DNA of 64,000 bases from Spinacia oleracea (GCF_020520425.1 NC_079490.1:57390517-57454516), one strand, 5' to 3'. Shown: positions 31,288-43,764, counted from the stretch's first letter. Translations and numbers: made by a program. The notes: generated from the sequence alone by a model not told the origin.

Positions 31288-34200
31288 ATGGCAAACAACA
31301 ATTCATTCAACATTCGATCAATTCTCGAAAAGGAGAAGTTGAGCGGGAAAAACTTCCTTGACTGGCAAAGGAACTTGCAAATAGTTCTTATGCAGGAAGA
31401 AAAGGAGTATGTCCTAGAAGAGGCGATGCCCGAAGCCGCAGGCGACGGGGTCACTCAGGCAGCCCTCAATCGTTGGATTGATGCCAACAAGGATGTGAAA
31501 TGTCTAATGCTCGCCACCATGAGTGCAGATCTGCAGAAAACGTTCATCAACTCAGATGCTTTCACAATCATCAATGAGTTGAAGAACATGTTCCAAGATC
31601 TGGCTCGAGTCGAAAGATTCGAGACTCATAGGCAAATTCTTGAGACCAAGCTTAAGAAAGGCGAGCCCGTAAGTCCACATGTTCTCAAAATGATTGGACT
31701 CATTGAGAATATGATTCGGCTGGATCAGCAATTTTCTCAGGAAATGGCTATAGACACCATCCTCCATTCTCTTCATAGCGGGTATGATCAGTTCAAACTG
31801 AACTACAGTATGAATAGTCTGGACAAAACGCTCACTGAGCTTCACGGTATGCTGAAGACCGCTGAAAAGACGCTCAAAAGTGATAAGCAGGATGTGCTTA
31901 TGGTGCGTGGGGGCAAGTTCAAGAAATCTGGAAAGAAGAGGAATGCTAAGAAAGGTGGCAACAAGGCCAGCCCAACTAAGCAAACTGGCGCCAAATCTGT
32001 AAAGAGGAAGGTCAGTCAACCCACTTCTGAATCCGAATGCTTCTACTGCAAGAAGAAGGGGCATTGGAAGAGAGATTGCTTGAAGCTAAAGGAAGATCAG
32101 AAGAACGGAACGGTCGTTCCATCTTCAGGTATTTTCGTTATAGACTGTATACTTGCTAATTCAACTTCTTGGGTATTAGATACAGGTTGTGGCTCACACT
32201 TATGTTCCAATCCACAGGGACTAAGAAGAAGTGGAAAGTTAAGCAAGGGTGAAGTCGACCTACGAGTGGGAAATGGAGCACGAATTGCTGCATTAGCTGT
32301 AGGAACTTATTATTTGTCGTTGCCCTCCGGGCTAGTTTTGGAACTGGAAGAGTGTTTCCATGTTCCAAGTCTTACTAAAAACATCATTTCAGTTTCTTGC
32401 TTAGATGCTAAGGGATTTTCCTTTTTTAATAAAAGACAATAGTTGTTCGTTTTATTTTAAAGAGATGTTTTATGGATCTGCTAGATTAGTCAATGGACTT
32501 TATTTATTAGATCACGACAAACAAGTATATAACATAAATACCAAAAAGGCCAAAAAGGATGATTCAGATCTCACCTATCTGTGGCATTGTCGATTAGGCC
32601 ATATAAACTTGAAACGCTTAGAAAGACTTCAAAAGGAAGGAATTCTAGAACCATTTGACTTAGAGGATTATGGTAAATGCGAATCATGTTTACTTGGCAA
32701 AATGACAAAGCAACCTTTCTCTAAAGTTGGAGAAAGGGCAAATGAACTATTGGGTTTAATCCATACAGATGTATGTGGACCAATGAGTACAAATGCTAGA
32801 GGTGGTTTCAGCTACTTTATCACTTTCACTGATGACTTCAGTAGAAATGGTTATGTCTACCTAATGAAGCATAAGTCTGAATCCTTTGACAAATTCAAGG
32901 AATTTCAGAGTGAAGTATAGAATCAATTAGGCAAGAAGATTAAGGCACTGCGGTCTGATAGAGGCGGTGAATATCTGAGCTATGAATTTGATGACCATAT
33001 GAAGGAATGTGGAATTCTATCAGAATTGACTCCTCCAGGAAAACCACAATGGAACGGTGTGTCGGAACGGAGGAACAGAACCTTGCTAGACATGGTCAGG
33101 TCAATGATGGGTCAGGCCAAACTTCCATTAGAATTTTGGGGACATGCACTAAATACAGCTGCACTCACTATAAATAGAGCTCCGTCTAAAGCTGTCGAAA
33201 AGACTCCATATGAATTATGGTTTGGAAAGCCTCCAAATGTGTCTTTTCTTAAGATTTGGGGATGTGAAGTATACGTCAAACGATTAATTTCAGACAAACT
33301 TCATCCAAAATCTGACAAATGTATCCTTGTGGGCTATCCAAAGGAAACAAAGGGGTATTACTTCTACAATACATCTGAGAACAAGGTGTTTGTTGCTCGA
33401 GATGGTGTCTTTTTGGAGAAAGATCACATTTCCAAAATGACAAGTGGGAGAAAAGTAGACCTCGAAGAAATTCGAGTCGAACAACAAACTCTAGAGAATG
33501 CTCAAGATGACATTCAGGATGAAACTCAGAGATCTTTAGAAGAATCTTGTGAGAATCATGGTCAATCTAGAAATGTTACCCCGCGTAGATCGCAAAGATA
33601 TAGATCTCAACCGGAAAGGTACTTAGGTATTTTGACGAACGAGAGCTATGACGTTCTATTACTTGAAAGTGATGAACCTGCGACTTACAAACAAGCTATG
33701 ACGAGCCCTAGCTCCAAGCAATGGCAAGAAGCCATGCAATCTGAATTAGACTCCATGTCTGAAAACCAAGTATGGGATTTGGTCGATTTGCCAGATGGCT
33801 ACCAAGCCATTGGAAGCAAATGGGTTTTCAAACTGAAAAAGGACAAGGATGGGAAACTTGAAGTTTTCAAAGCTAGATTGGTTGCAAAAGGTTACAGGCA
33901 AGTCCACGGTGTGGATTACGATGAAACCTTTTCACCAGTTGCAATGCTAAAGTCTATTCGGATAATGTTAGCAATCGCTGCATATTACGATTACGAAATA
34001 TGGCAGATGGATGTCAAAACTGCTTTCTTAAACGGCGTTTTAACAGAAACTGTGTTTATGACACAGCCTGAAGGTTTTGAGGATCCAAAGAATGCTAAAA
34101 AGGTATGCAAGCTAAAGAAGTCAATCTACGGATTGAAGCAGGCATCCAGGAGCTGGAATATACGTTTTGATGAAGCAGTCAGTGACTTTGGTTTCATCAA

Positions 34201-35254
34201 GAACGCAGACGAATCTTGTGTATACAAGAAGGTCAGTGGGAGCAAAATTGCTTTCCTAGTATTATATGTCGACGACATATTACTTATCAGAAATGACATT
34301 CCTATGTTGAACTCTGTCAAGATTTGGCTTGGAAAATGTTTTTCGATGAAAGATCTAGGAGAAGCACAGTACATATTGGGCATCAAGATTTACAGAGATA
34401 GATCTAAAAGGATGATTGGACTTAGTCAAAGCACTTATATCAATAAGGTGCTTGATAGGTTCAAGATGGCAGACTCCAAGCGAGGCTACCTACCCATGTC
34501 TCATGGAATAACTCTAAGCAAGACTCAGTGCCCAAAAACACTTGATGAGCGTAGACGAATGAATGGGATTCCGTATGCATCATTGATTGGTTCAATAATG
34601 TATGCTATGATATGTACACGCCCGTATGTTGCGTACGCACTCAGTGCTACGAGCAGATACCAGTAAGACCCAGGAGAGGCGCATTGGACTGCTGCCAAGA
34701 ATATTCTGAAGTACCTGAAAAGGCACAAAGATGACTTCCTGGTCTATGGTGGAGATGATGAATTAATTGTTAAAGGCTATACGGATGCAAGTTTCCAAAC
34801 CGACAAAGATGATTTCAGATCACAGTCTGGGTTTGTCTTCTGCCTCAACGGAGGTGCAGTAAGCTGGAAAAGTGCTAAGCAAAGCACCATTGCGGATTCT
34901 ACAACTGAAGCGGAGTACATTGCTGCACATGAAGCAGCAAAGGAAGCTATATGGCTAAGGAAGTTCATAGGTGAACTTGGTGTAGTCCCCTCCATTAAAG
35001 GACCAATAGCCCTGTATTGTGATAATAACGGAGCTATTGCACAGGCAAAGGAGCCTAGACACCACCAGAGAGTCAAGCATGTACTTCGTAGATTTCACCT
35101 TCTACGAGAGTTCGTTGAAAGAAAAGAAGTCGAGATAAACAAGATTGGAACTGATGATAACATATCAGATCCATTGACTAAACCTCTGCCGCAGGCGAAG
35201 CACAACTCGCACACTGCAGCTATGGGAATCAAGCATATTGGAGAATGGCTTTGA
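31288..35254 (+). pseudogene. Copia-1b gag-pol (three disabling lesions)
   Basis: One polyprotein region in Copia order. Gag starts MANNNSFNIRSILEKEKL and has a zinc knuckle CFYCKKKGHWKRDC (about 32038-32079). Protease has WVLDTGCGSH. Integrase has the HHCC part (HCRLGHINLKRL...CESCLLGK), then TDVCGP, SDRGGEY and the SERRNRT region. Reverse transcriptase has KARLVAKGY, WQMDVKTAFLNG and LYVDDILL (about 34260-34286). RNase H has YTDASF, STTEAEY and CDNNGAI, and ends KHIGEWL. Lesions are one extra base in a T-run near 32422, TAG at 32918-32920 in integrase and TAA at 34664-34666 between RT and RNase H. This copy therefore cannot make the whole polyprotein, but it is far better preserved than Copia-1a and Copia-1c. 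In intact relatives the protein makes particles, copies the RNA and integrates the DNA. Confidence 0.95.
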
Positions 35255-36119
35255 TATCCCTGTTTAATGTTTTAAAGTTTTAGAGTTTAAATCTTTGTAA
35301 AACATTATTGGTTAATCATTCACAATAAATGAAAAGAATTCATTTTTCCATTTAATTTGTGGTTTATTAAATGATGAGTCCCTTCAATTTGACGATATAT
35401 TCAAGATAGACTGTCAGGACCAGTCCTGTGACTAAGAAATGTCTATCAAGTGAACTTGAATGTCAAAGGTTGAAAATGGTCCCTAGTCGGAGTTTTCTAT
35501 AAAATTGGACGCATAGAAAACGTTAGACGATTAAAATGCAAGATGACTAGTAGTTCTGTTTCTTGAACTATGTAGACATGGCAATGTCATAATCATTTGC
35601 ATAGATACTTACTTTGGGAAGACTAGTATCGGACAAGACCTATGAAACTTTACTGTAAGAGATGAAAATCTGTCATAAGTAAATTTCATTAAAATTATTA
35701 GACACTAAATCCTCAATACCTGAGTGATTTGAGATTACTTGTTTGAGATCTGGTTGCTTTGACGTTGACCAACCGTCGCACCGTAAAAGGAGGCTATAAA
35801 GGCAACGCTCAGGTAATCACCTATCAAACGAAGTCTAATCCCAAGATCGCAAGATTGGGATTGTCCTCCCATAAATCGGGATGAGATGCTTAAAAGTTGT
35901 ACAAGGCCACTCGGAGAGCTAGAAACTGTGAAATGCATGGCCGTGCTCGGATGAATCATAGGCAATGATTATCTGTTTATTTGATCAGTTGAACTCTGAA
36001 ACCGAGGAACACCTCTGGACATAATAAGGATGACAACTCTTACCTTATGTTCAAGAGCAAGCATCGAGCGACAAAGGAATTAGGAAATGCACACTTGTCC
36101 CTAAGGACAAGTGGGAGAC
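35255..36119 (+). other. Copia-1b 3' UTR with polypurine tract
   Basis: Non-coding on the sense strand. It carries a conserved antisense frame (35735-35965). The final 28 bp contain the hairpin CACTTGTCC (36092-36100) / GGACAAGTG (36105-36113) and the purine run leading to the LTR at 36120. It matches 5954-6720 and 48354-49100 in inverse orientation. Confidence 0.85.
35735..35965 (-). other. Antisense ORF in Copia-1b 3' UTR
   Basis: The frame starts MPMIHPSTAMHF and has the core DYLSVAFIASFYGATVGQR. It is the counterpart of frames at 6114-6338 and 48514-48738. It overlaps no sense gene. No family recognised; coding is unproven. Confidence 0.3.
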
Positions 36120-37481
36120 TGAAGGAAATAATGCCCTTGGTCCAAATATGCATTCTATGTTAAGTCTAGTAAGTGCGGTTCAGTATTAATTAACAAGTTA
36201 ATAATTCAGTGAGATCAAGTGAGCTGAATGCCTAGCTAGAGGCCGCTTCAGTTCAAGTGGAATTAATTATATTAATCCACAGCTTACTCTTGACTGAATC
36301 CGTAGGGTCACACAAATAGTACGTAAACGGATCAAGTATTTAATGGCATTAAATACTCCATCTATGGATATTCGGAATCGACGGATCTTGGTTTCCGTGG
36401 GAGCTGAGATCGTCACAGGCAAGAAATGAATACTCCGGAAACGATGATATTGCCGGAAACGGAAATATGGATCGTATCGGAAATATTAATATTATCCAAG
36501 TCGTAGATGTTGCCGGAAACGGAAACATGGTACGTATCGGGAAATATTATCGGAAATGGAAATATTGCCGGAATCGGAAATATTGCTGGAAACGGAAATA
36601 TTGTCAGAATCGGAAATATTATCGGAATCGGAAAATAATTCCGGAAACGGAAATATTAAATATTTGTTCGAAACGGAAATTAATTCTGGAATCGGAAATA
36701 TTAAATGTTGTTCGTATCGGAAATGAATTACGGAATCGGGAATTTAATCGGAAGCGTATCGTACGAATTAGCATCGGACGAGGCCCGCTAGACGAAGGCC
36801 CAGCACGAAGCCAGGCCATCGCCCAGCGAGCCGCACGCAGCAACGCACGCCTCGACCAGGCCCAGCGCAAGGCCAGGCCCAGCCAAGGGCGCGCGCGTAC
36901 GCAACACCGCACATGGGCTGTGCGCTTGTCGTGGGCCGCAAGGCCTGCGCGGGTGCACGGCTTGTACGGTGCGTGTGCGGGAAATCCTAATCCTATTAGG
37001 ATTCGTGCGAAGATTAAAATCCTAATCCTATTAGATTTGCTTTGTTATTTAGAGTCCTAATAAAGTTCTAATTAACAAATCCACATCCTAGTAGGATTAC
37101 AATTCCTTTTCCATACCTCTATAAATAAGGGCCTAGGGTCATTATTTGCATATACGATTCAAGTATTCAAAGTGATTTTTGAGAACAAAAATTCAGTAAT
37201 ATAATTGCCTACATTAGCCGAAAATTCTAAGTACCTTAAGGGCGATTCTAGTTGGTCAAGCTTAAGGCGGATCCGGACGTGCTGTGGACTATCTACGGAG
37301 GGACGACACTTGGAGTCCTAAAGTCTTGTTCTTGTTCGGTTCGGGCGCAGCTAGGGAGGGCACGCAACAAAGTGTATGCATCTAAACTATGCTAAATGAT
37401 TATGTGTAAATAATATGCTTTCCTGGCTTTATGGTTTTTTCCGCATGATTTATGAATTGTCATATGTATCATAACCTAACA
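36120..37481 (+). mobile_element. Copia-1b 3' LTR
   Basis: Same length and structure as the 5' LTR, with ends TGAAGG and CCTAACA, followed by the CACAG duplication at 37482-37486. The TATA box lies at 37120-37127. Confidence 0.95.
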
Positions 37482-38213
37482 CACAGTGGCTTCTAGTGGC
37501 TGGTTACCCATGCTGCTCAAGTTTTCGAGTGGGAGTCAGTTCTGTTTTTGAATTTCGAAGGACACTCCCAAACCTTTCAAATACAATATTCAAATGCGAT
37601 TTTCAATTTTCAATTTCTAGGCATTTCATGCATATTTCGAAAACCATATTTGTGCAAAGCGAATTTCTACCTTTCCCAATACGGATGTGTTTTACATTCG
37701 AGCTAGCCCCGGGGGCAACGAAATGGTGATTCTCCATACGGTTCCTGACCAAAGTGTGTGACCATTTCCGCGCCTACCGAAACTTGGCATTTTCTTGACA
37801 TCCCCGATATCAAGTATGGAGGTCGTCTGCCGACACACACGTCCCTTAGGTGGATGTGCAAGTTGTTGCCGGATTCGCCTCTTAGTCAAGTACCCTTTTG
37901 ACACCTAAAGCCGACTACTTGCATCATACAAAACTTAGACCGACCTTAGGTTGAGAACTTTGCATGTCCCATTTCATATCCATGCTAGTGTGACAACGTG
38001 CTATTTGTGCATTGTGTGGGCGTCTTTGCACGCGTGAATGACTAACCTCGAGTTCTAGCTTTCCCAAAACCATTATCCTCCAACTAGGAAACCAAACCCC
38101 TAGGAGCATCATTCAAAATTCATGCTTCCAAAATCTCCGATTTAAACTCTTTTAGGAGTGCCATTCCATTTGATTCAAAACCCTTAAACACGCCTCATGC
38201 ACAAACGCCAAAT

Positions 38214-38580
38214 TCAAATTCAATCCAACGGCGTCATAATGCCGGATTTTCTAGTCCAAATTCCAAATGCCAAATTCAAATTCAAATTCAATCCAACGGT
38301 GTTATAATGCCGGATTTTCTAGTCCAAATTCCAAATTTCAATCTCAAATTCAATCCAACGGTGTCATAATGCCGGATTTTCTAGTCCAAATTTCAAATTT
38401 CAAATTCAAATTCAATCCAACGGCGTCATAATGCCGGATTTTCTAGTCCAAATTTCAAATTTCAAATTTAAATTCAATCCAACGGCGTCATAATGCCGGA
38501 TTTTCTAGTCCAAATTTCAAGTTCCAAATTCAAAATTCAATCCAACGGCGTCATAATGCCGGATTTTCTAGTTCAAGCAT
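38214..38580. repeat. Tandem array, six copies of a ~62-bp unit
   Basis: The word ATGCCGGATTTTCTAGT recurs with GCC at 38241, 38309, 38371, 38433, 38495 and 38558, so spacing is 62-68 bp. Each unit has AATCCAACGG then the word, joined by variable CAAATTTC runs. Decayed units follow at about 38695, 38795, 38991 and 39553. Confidence 0.9.
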
Positions 38581-38998
38581 TCAAACCTCCAAATTACATG
38601 TTCAAAACCTCAAGTTCAAATTCCTAAATCCATAATTGTCCATTCGACCATTCAAACCTCAAAACCTCAAGTTCAAATGTCTAAACTCATGATGGCGTAA
38701 TGCCAACTTTCCAATTACATCTTTCAAACCTCAAGTTCAAATTACCAATTCCAATCTCAAGCTTCAAGTTCAAATGTCCAAACTCATACCAGCATAATGC
38801 CGACTTTTCAATTCAACCTTTCAAACTTCACGACCGAATTCCTAAATTCAATCTTTCAAATTTCAAGTCCTATACTCAAGCACTTCAAATTCCCAAGTCC
38901 GCACTTCAAATTTCAAGTCCTATTCAAATCCCTTTGTCCAAAAGTCAAAGTTCCAAATCCAGTTTCACAAATCCTAGAATCCATGGCGGCGTAATGCC

Positions 38999-39552
38999 TA
39001 GGGGTGGCAATTTCATCCGAATCCGACGGATATCCGAACCACCCAAACCGAACATATGGATGAAAACCCGATAAAACACGGATGTTAAACGGGTGGCGGG
39101 TGGATCGGGTGATGGGTCGGGTCGGATTCGGGTGGAGGTTCATCCAACCCGTCACCCGATCCATCATCCGATCCATCCATCCATCCGTTAAAATTATTAA
39201 TTTTTTCACTAAAATTACTTAATTATTAATAGAATCTTGTATTTATTACCTAATAATTTTTTATTATTTGCATTTTAGGCTATTTTATAATGTAGATGTA
39301 TCAAATTTATACTTCATTGACCACTATATTACCACATATTACTTTACATTGATATTATAAATAAAAGTTGACGATGCTTTTAATTTCACCCGTTAATCAC
39401 CCGATCCACCCGATTCATCCGCGGATGATGGATGGGTCGGATGTGGATGGGGGTAAATCGGGTGATGGATGGGTTGGATGATGGATGAAAACTTGACGGA
39501 TGGAGGCGGATGAAGCTCCACCCAATCCACCTCCGATCCATTGCCACCCCTA
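38999..39552. mobile_element. Non-autonomous hAT MITE (554 bp)
   Basis: Terminal inverted repeats TAGGGGTGGCAAT and ATTGCCACCCCTA enclose 554 bp. A perfect 8-bp duplication GTAATGCC flanks it (38991-38998 and 39553-39560). The subterminal parts are rich in GGATGGAT/ATCCATCC and GGGTGATGGG words. No coding sequence. It inserted into a unit of the Tat-p tandem array. Confidence 0.92.
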
Positions 39553-39719
39553 GTAATGCCGGATTTTCAAGTCCACATTTTCAAATTGAAAGCCTCCTTT
39601 TCTATACAAATTGCATCTTTTCCATTTCCAAGCTAAAATTCCAAATCAAATTCAAATTTCAAATTCATCTTCAAACTACAAAAACTCTTGCTTTCCGTTG
39701 TTCCCAAATACAAAATTCA

Positions 39720-40340
39720 AAAATAATTCCAACGGGTTGAAAATCCCCAGAAATAATACAAATCCGACCTCCTAAAATATTTCCAATGGGTTGAAAATCT
39801 CTTGAAATAATACAAGTCCAACTTCCAAATTCTTCAACGGGTTGAAATTCCTAGAAATAGTACAAATCCAATGGGTTGAAATTCCCCTAAAATACTTCGA
39901 GATCCAATGGGTCGAAATCCCCCTAAAATATTCCAAGTCCTATCAACGGGTTGAAACTCCCCTAAAATAATACAAATTCGATTTTGCAAAAAATTTCCGA
40001 TGGGTTGAAATTCCCTTGAAATATTCCAAATTCCAATGGGTTGAAATTCCCCTAAAATATTCCAAATTCTATTAACGGGTTGAAAATCCCTTGAAATAAT
40101 CCAAACCTCATCCAAATTCTATCGGGTTGAAATTCCCCTAAAATATTCCATGCTCTATGTTGGGTCAAAACTCCCTCATAATATAAAAAATCCAATGGGT
40201 CTAAATCCCCTTTCAATATCCCAAGTTCTAGTACAAGGAGGATGCCTCCACAAAAGAATGAAGATCCTTTCAAATATTTCCAACGGGTTGTAAATCCCGA
40301 ATACAAATACGAAATCCAAAATCTCGAATCTTCGGAGTAG
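39720..40340. repeat. Degenerate tandem array around CAATGGGTTGAAATTCCCCT
   Basis: About a dozen units of roughly 35-65 bp contain (A)ACGGGTTGAAAATCCC or AATGGGTTGAAATTCCC followed by TAAAATATTCC. The minus strand reads open with ILGEFQPI repeats, which is an artefact of the array. Confidence 0.8.
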
Positions 40341-40459
40341 CACTTAGAGTCAAGTCTAGGTCTCATTCATTGCATGCATATCATATCATGTGTCGAGAAG
40401 TCCAAGTTCCAAATTCAAATCATGTGGTAACTAGGTGCTCGGACTCATTCTCTCAGAAT

Positions 40460-43400
40460 CCTATTCAAGATGGTTTCATTGGCAACGGCTGTAGCAGAGC
40501 TCTATGTAGCAGAGCTCTATGAAGAAGTTGAGGCTCGCATAAGGGCTCTCGAAGACAATTAAGAAACTCTTTTCCATGATGTGGGTCCTTTCGAGGTAGA
40601 GGAAATCTTTCATAACTAGAGGTCTGTGCCCTACCTTGTGAAACCAGATGAAAATTCAGAGTCCGGGTTTGTTACTAAACTACCTCAAGAAGACATTTGT
40701 GGGATATGGGCCAGCAACGATAAAGACATATACCAAGACCCTCCTATTGAGAACATCTCCGATGATGAATGCTAGGAAATTGTGAGCGCTGATTGGTACT
40801 TGGACACTAAGGCAGAGAACAGTGTTCAGGTCATGACTCGATCCGGTCGAATTCAAGAGCCAGTCAACAGGACATCACCGGCAACTAATGTCCCTCTACC
40901 TACCGAGGATAATCCTTTAATCAAACAATTAAAACTCACAAAGGCGGAGGTTAATATTAGGCAACTCATGGCTTCCTCTTTGGAGCACTGCACTGCTCTA
41001 ATCAATGCTCTGGTCAAGTTGAATGTCACCCCCGAAGTCACTCCTGACGAACTGATCGGGTTACTAACAAATCTGGAAGAGGGAATTACCTTTACAAATG
41101 AAGACCTCCCACCCGAGGGGGAAAGCCATCACAAGGCGCTCTATCTGACTGTTGAATACAAAGACAAAATCAACCCCATGACTCTAGTGGATAATGGGTC
41201 AGCCATCAATGTGTGTCCTCTCCGCACTGTTGAAAATTGGGCTTCACTCCTAGTGACTTTTCAAGTTCCTCCCAAGGTGTTCGTGCCTATGAAAACACTC
41301 GTCGGGAAGCAATGGGAACTCTCACCCTTCTACTCCGAAGAGGCCCAATTGAGCGCAAGGTGAGCATTCAAGTGTTCAACATCAAAGCAAGTTTCAATAT
41401 CCTTTTGGGGAGACCTTGGATCCATGACCTCAAAGTTGTGCCATCCTCACTCCACCAGAAAGTTCGAATGGAGGTCCAAGGAAATATCATTACTCTACAT
41501 GCATCCCATCCAAGAACAAAGATAGCTGACAGGGCTCTGATATTAATAGAACATGATGACAATGATGAAGACCTTTGGGGGTTCAGTGCTGAAGTAGGAG
41601 CCATCGAGTCAAAAATGAATCCCATGGCAAGGCACATAATGATTAAGCGTGGGCGCTTCTTGAGCACTACTCTGCCACCGCCTACCGAGTATCCTTTCAA
41701 GACCCATGGACAGACGAACTGTTGTGGTCTGGGATATAAACCGACTAAGTACAACAACAAGCAACAAGAGGCTAAGATAAGGGCCCGTTGAGCTGGTAAT
41801 GATCAATTCAAAGTACCTCCCCATCAGCGTACACTCAACGGGTAATTCATAAAAGAAGGAGAGGATGACCTGTACTTTGACTTTCCAGAACCTTTCTATG
41901 ATGCTACAAAAGGGGTCCTCTACCCTGGATTCGAGATCTTTAAAGACTGTCACTTCCTTAAGGATGCCCCTCCGGTACAAAACAAGGTCACACCTGAATG
42001 CTTTGATTCATCAGCCTTTGGTCTCTTGTTAGGCCAAGAAGTAACACCAATCATTCCTGAAGATACTATGGTTCAAATGATCACTCAAATCGAAGACTTT
42101 AACCCATCTAATATAATTACTCCAAGTGAGAAGATGGTTAATGGCTGGAGGAAGTCCTTCAAGATCTCTGCTCCAAATGGAAAAATGTTCAAGATTACTG
42201 TGGCGAAGGATCTATGATGAGCGAGTCCGAGTCAGAGGAGGAGTGTGGATCTGAGTCTAGTGATGAGTGTAAGAGTCTAGGGCTAGAGTCTTGCATCAAT
42301 CAAGAGCCGCTAAAGGTCGAACTTCAAGTTAAAGTTGTCGATGTAATGATTGCTAATTTCAATAATACTTCAATTTCCTCCTACTCTTCAAGTCCAAATT
42401 CAAAACACACTACTAATCCAAACAACTTTTCTTCACAAGAAACTGACCTTGAAATATTAAAATCTATTGAAAATCATGAAAACCGGACGCCCATAATTGA
42501 GGAAACAGAAAAAGTTAACCTTTCTAACAGCAGTGATCCAAAACTAGTTCAGATTGGCTTAACTCTATCTCAAGCAGAGCAGGATGATCTTATCAAGCTA
42601 CTTTCAGAGTACATAGACGTCTTCGCGTGGTCCTATCATGATATGCCAGGGGTTGATCCAAGCATCGGTCAGCATACAATTCCCCTCATCCCAGGTTCAA
42701 AGCCCATCAAGCAGAAACTCCGTCGCATGAAACCGGATGTTTCCCTCTAAATTCAAGAAGAAGTCTCTAAGCAGTTAGTTCGGTTTATTCGAGAAACCAA
42801 GTATCCAGAATGGATTGCAAATGTCGTCCCAGTTCCAAAGAAAGACGACAAAGCACGAATGTGTGTTGATTACAGAGATCTTAACAGGGCTAGCCCTAAA
42901 GACGGGTTTCCATTGCCTCACATCGACATCCTGGTCGACAACACCACAAATCAAGCCTTACTCTCTTTTATGGACGGGTATACAGGCTACAATCAGATTC
43001 CCATGGCAGAGGAAGATATGGAGAAGACAACCTTCATCACTCAGTGGGGTTCATATTGGTACACACTAATGCAGTTCGGACTAAAGAACGCAGGGGCTAC
43101 GTATCAAAGAACTGCCACAACCATTATGAGCGACATGATTCATAGAGAAATTAAGGTATATGTCGACGACATGATTGTCAAATCCAAAGAGAGACATGAG
43201 CATACCACAGTACTTCGAAAATTCTTCAATTGGCTCGGGCAATACAATATGAGGCTCAATCCTCAGAAATGTGCATTCGGGGTAACGTCAGGCAAGTTGC
43301 TGGGGTATGTCATCAGTTCTCGGGGGCATCGAGGCTGATCCTTCAAAAATCAAGGCCATTCTAGATATGAAACCGCCAGCGAATGAGAAAGAAATTTGGG

Positions 43401-43764
43401 GGTTCCTTGGAAAATTACAATACATCAGTAGGTTCATTTCAAAACTCACTATGATATGTGAACTAGTATTTCGAAAGCTCCGCAAGAGTGAGCCCAAGGT
43501 ATGGGACGAAGACTGTCAAGATGCGTTTGAAACCATCAAAGACTACCTTTCGAACCCGCCAGTGTTAAAGCCGGCAATACTGGGGGTTCCCCTCAGGCTT
43601 TACCTTACAACAACAGATTCAGAAGTGGGGGCCATGCTTGCCCAGGAGATTGAAGGCAAAGAGAATGCCGTATACTACATAAGCAAAAACTGCTCGAGTT
43701 TGAAACCAGATATACTCAACTCGAGAGGCTCAGTATCACCCAGGTTTGGGCCACAAGAAACTAC
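40460..43764 (+). pseudogene. Tat-p pol remnant (protease, RT, part of RNase H)
   Basis: Starting with a gag/pol linker (MTRSGRIQEPVNR near 40815), the frames give a Tat-type protease (LVDNGSAINVCPL, then FNILLGRPWIH after a frameshift near 41240), a linker, and reverse transcriptase. RT has WIANVVPVPKKD, CVDYRDLNRASPKDGFPLPH, MQFGLKNAGATYQR, VYVDDMIVKS and ADPSKIKAI, followed by an RNase H start (AVYYIS). Lesions are several in-frame stops before 40780, a frameshift near 41240, a stop at 42748-42750, an extra G near 43323, and a frameshift near 43690. RNase H and integrase are missing because Copia-2b enters at 43765. The spacing and motifs are those of the Tat/Ogre lineage. Confidence 0.9.

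Larger units (their letters stand above)
27092..37481 (+). mobile_element. Copia-1b: complete Ty1/Copia element (10,390 bp)
   Basis: Full element: 5' LTR, primer site, 2.7-kb leader, gag-pol, 3' UTR, polypurine tract and 3' LTR, with a perfect CACAG duplication at 27087-27091 and 37482-37486. The two LTRs have exactly the same length (1362 bp), and I count about twenty substitutions between them by eye, indicating a fairly recent insertion. It is inserted in the leader of Tat-p. The gag start and LTR length are reminiscent of the Angela/Tork group, but lineage would need a tree. Confidence 0.95.
37487..40450 (+). mobile_element. Tat-p leader, repeat-rich, no intact gag
   Basis: Continuation of Tat-p after Copia-1b. 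I see no gag protein here; instead there is AT-rich, CAAATTC-rich DNA with two tandem arrays (38214-38580 and about 39720-40340) and an inserted hAT MITE. Long leaders are known in Tat/Ogre elements, but the absence of a recognisable gag suggests a deletion. Confidence 0.65.

Noticed and set aside
38214..38580. Regularly spaced repeats that might suggest a CRISPR array
   Set aside because: Units are 62-68 bp, the inter-unit sequences are related CAAATTC runs rather than unique spacers, and the setting is a plant Tat retrotransposon.
39834..40366. Minus-strand frames with ILGEFQPI repeats
   Set aside because: Translations of the degenerate tandem array; the repeated peptide reflects the DNA unit.
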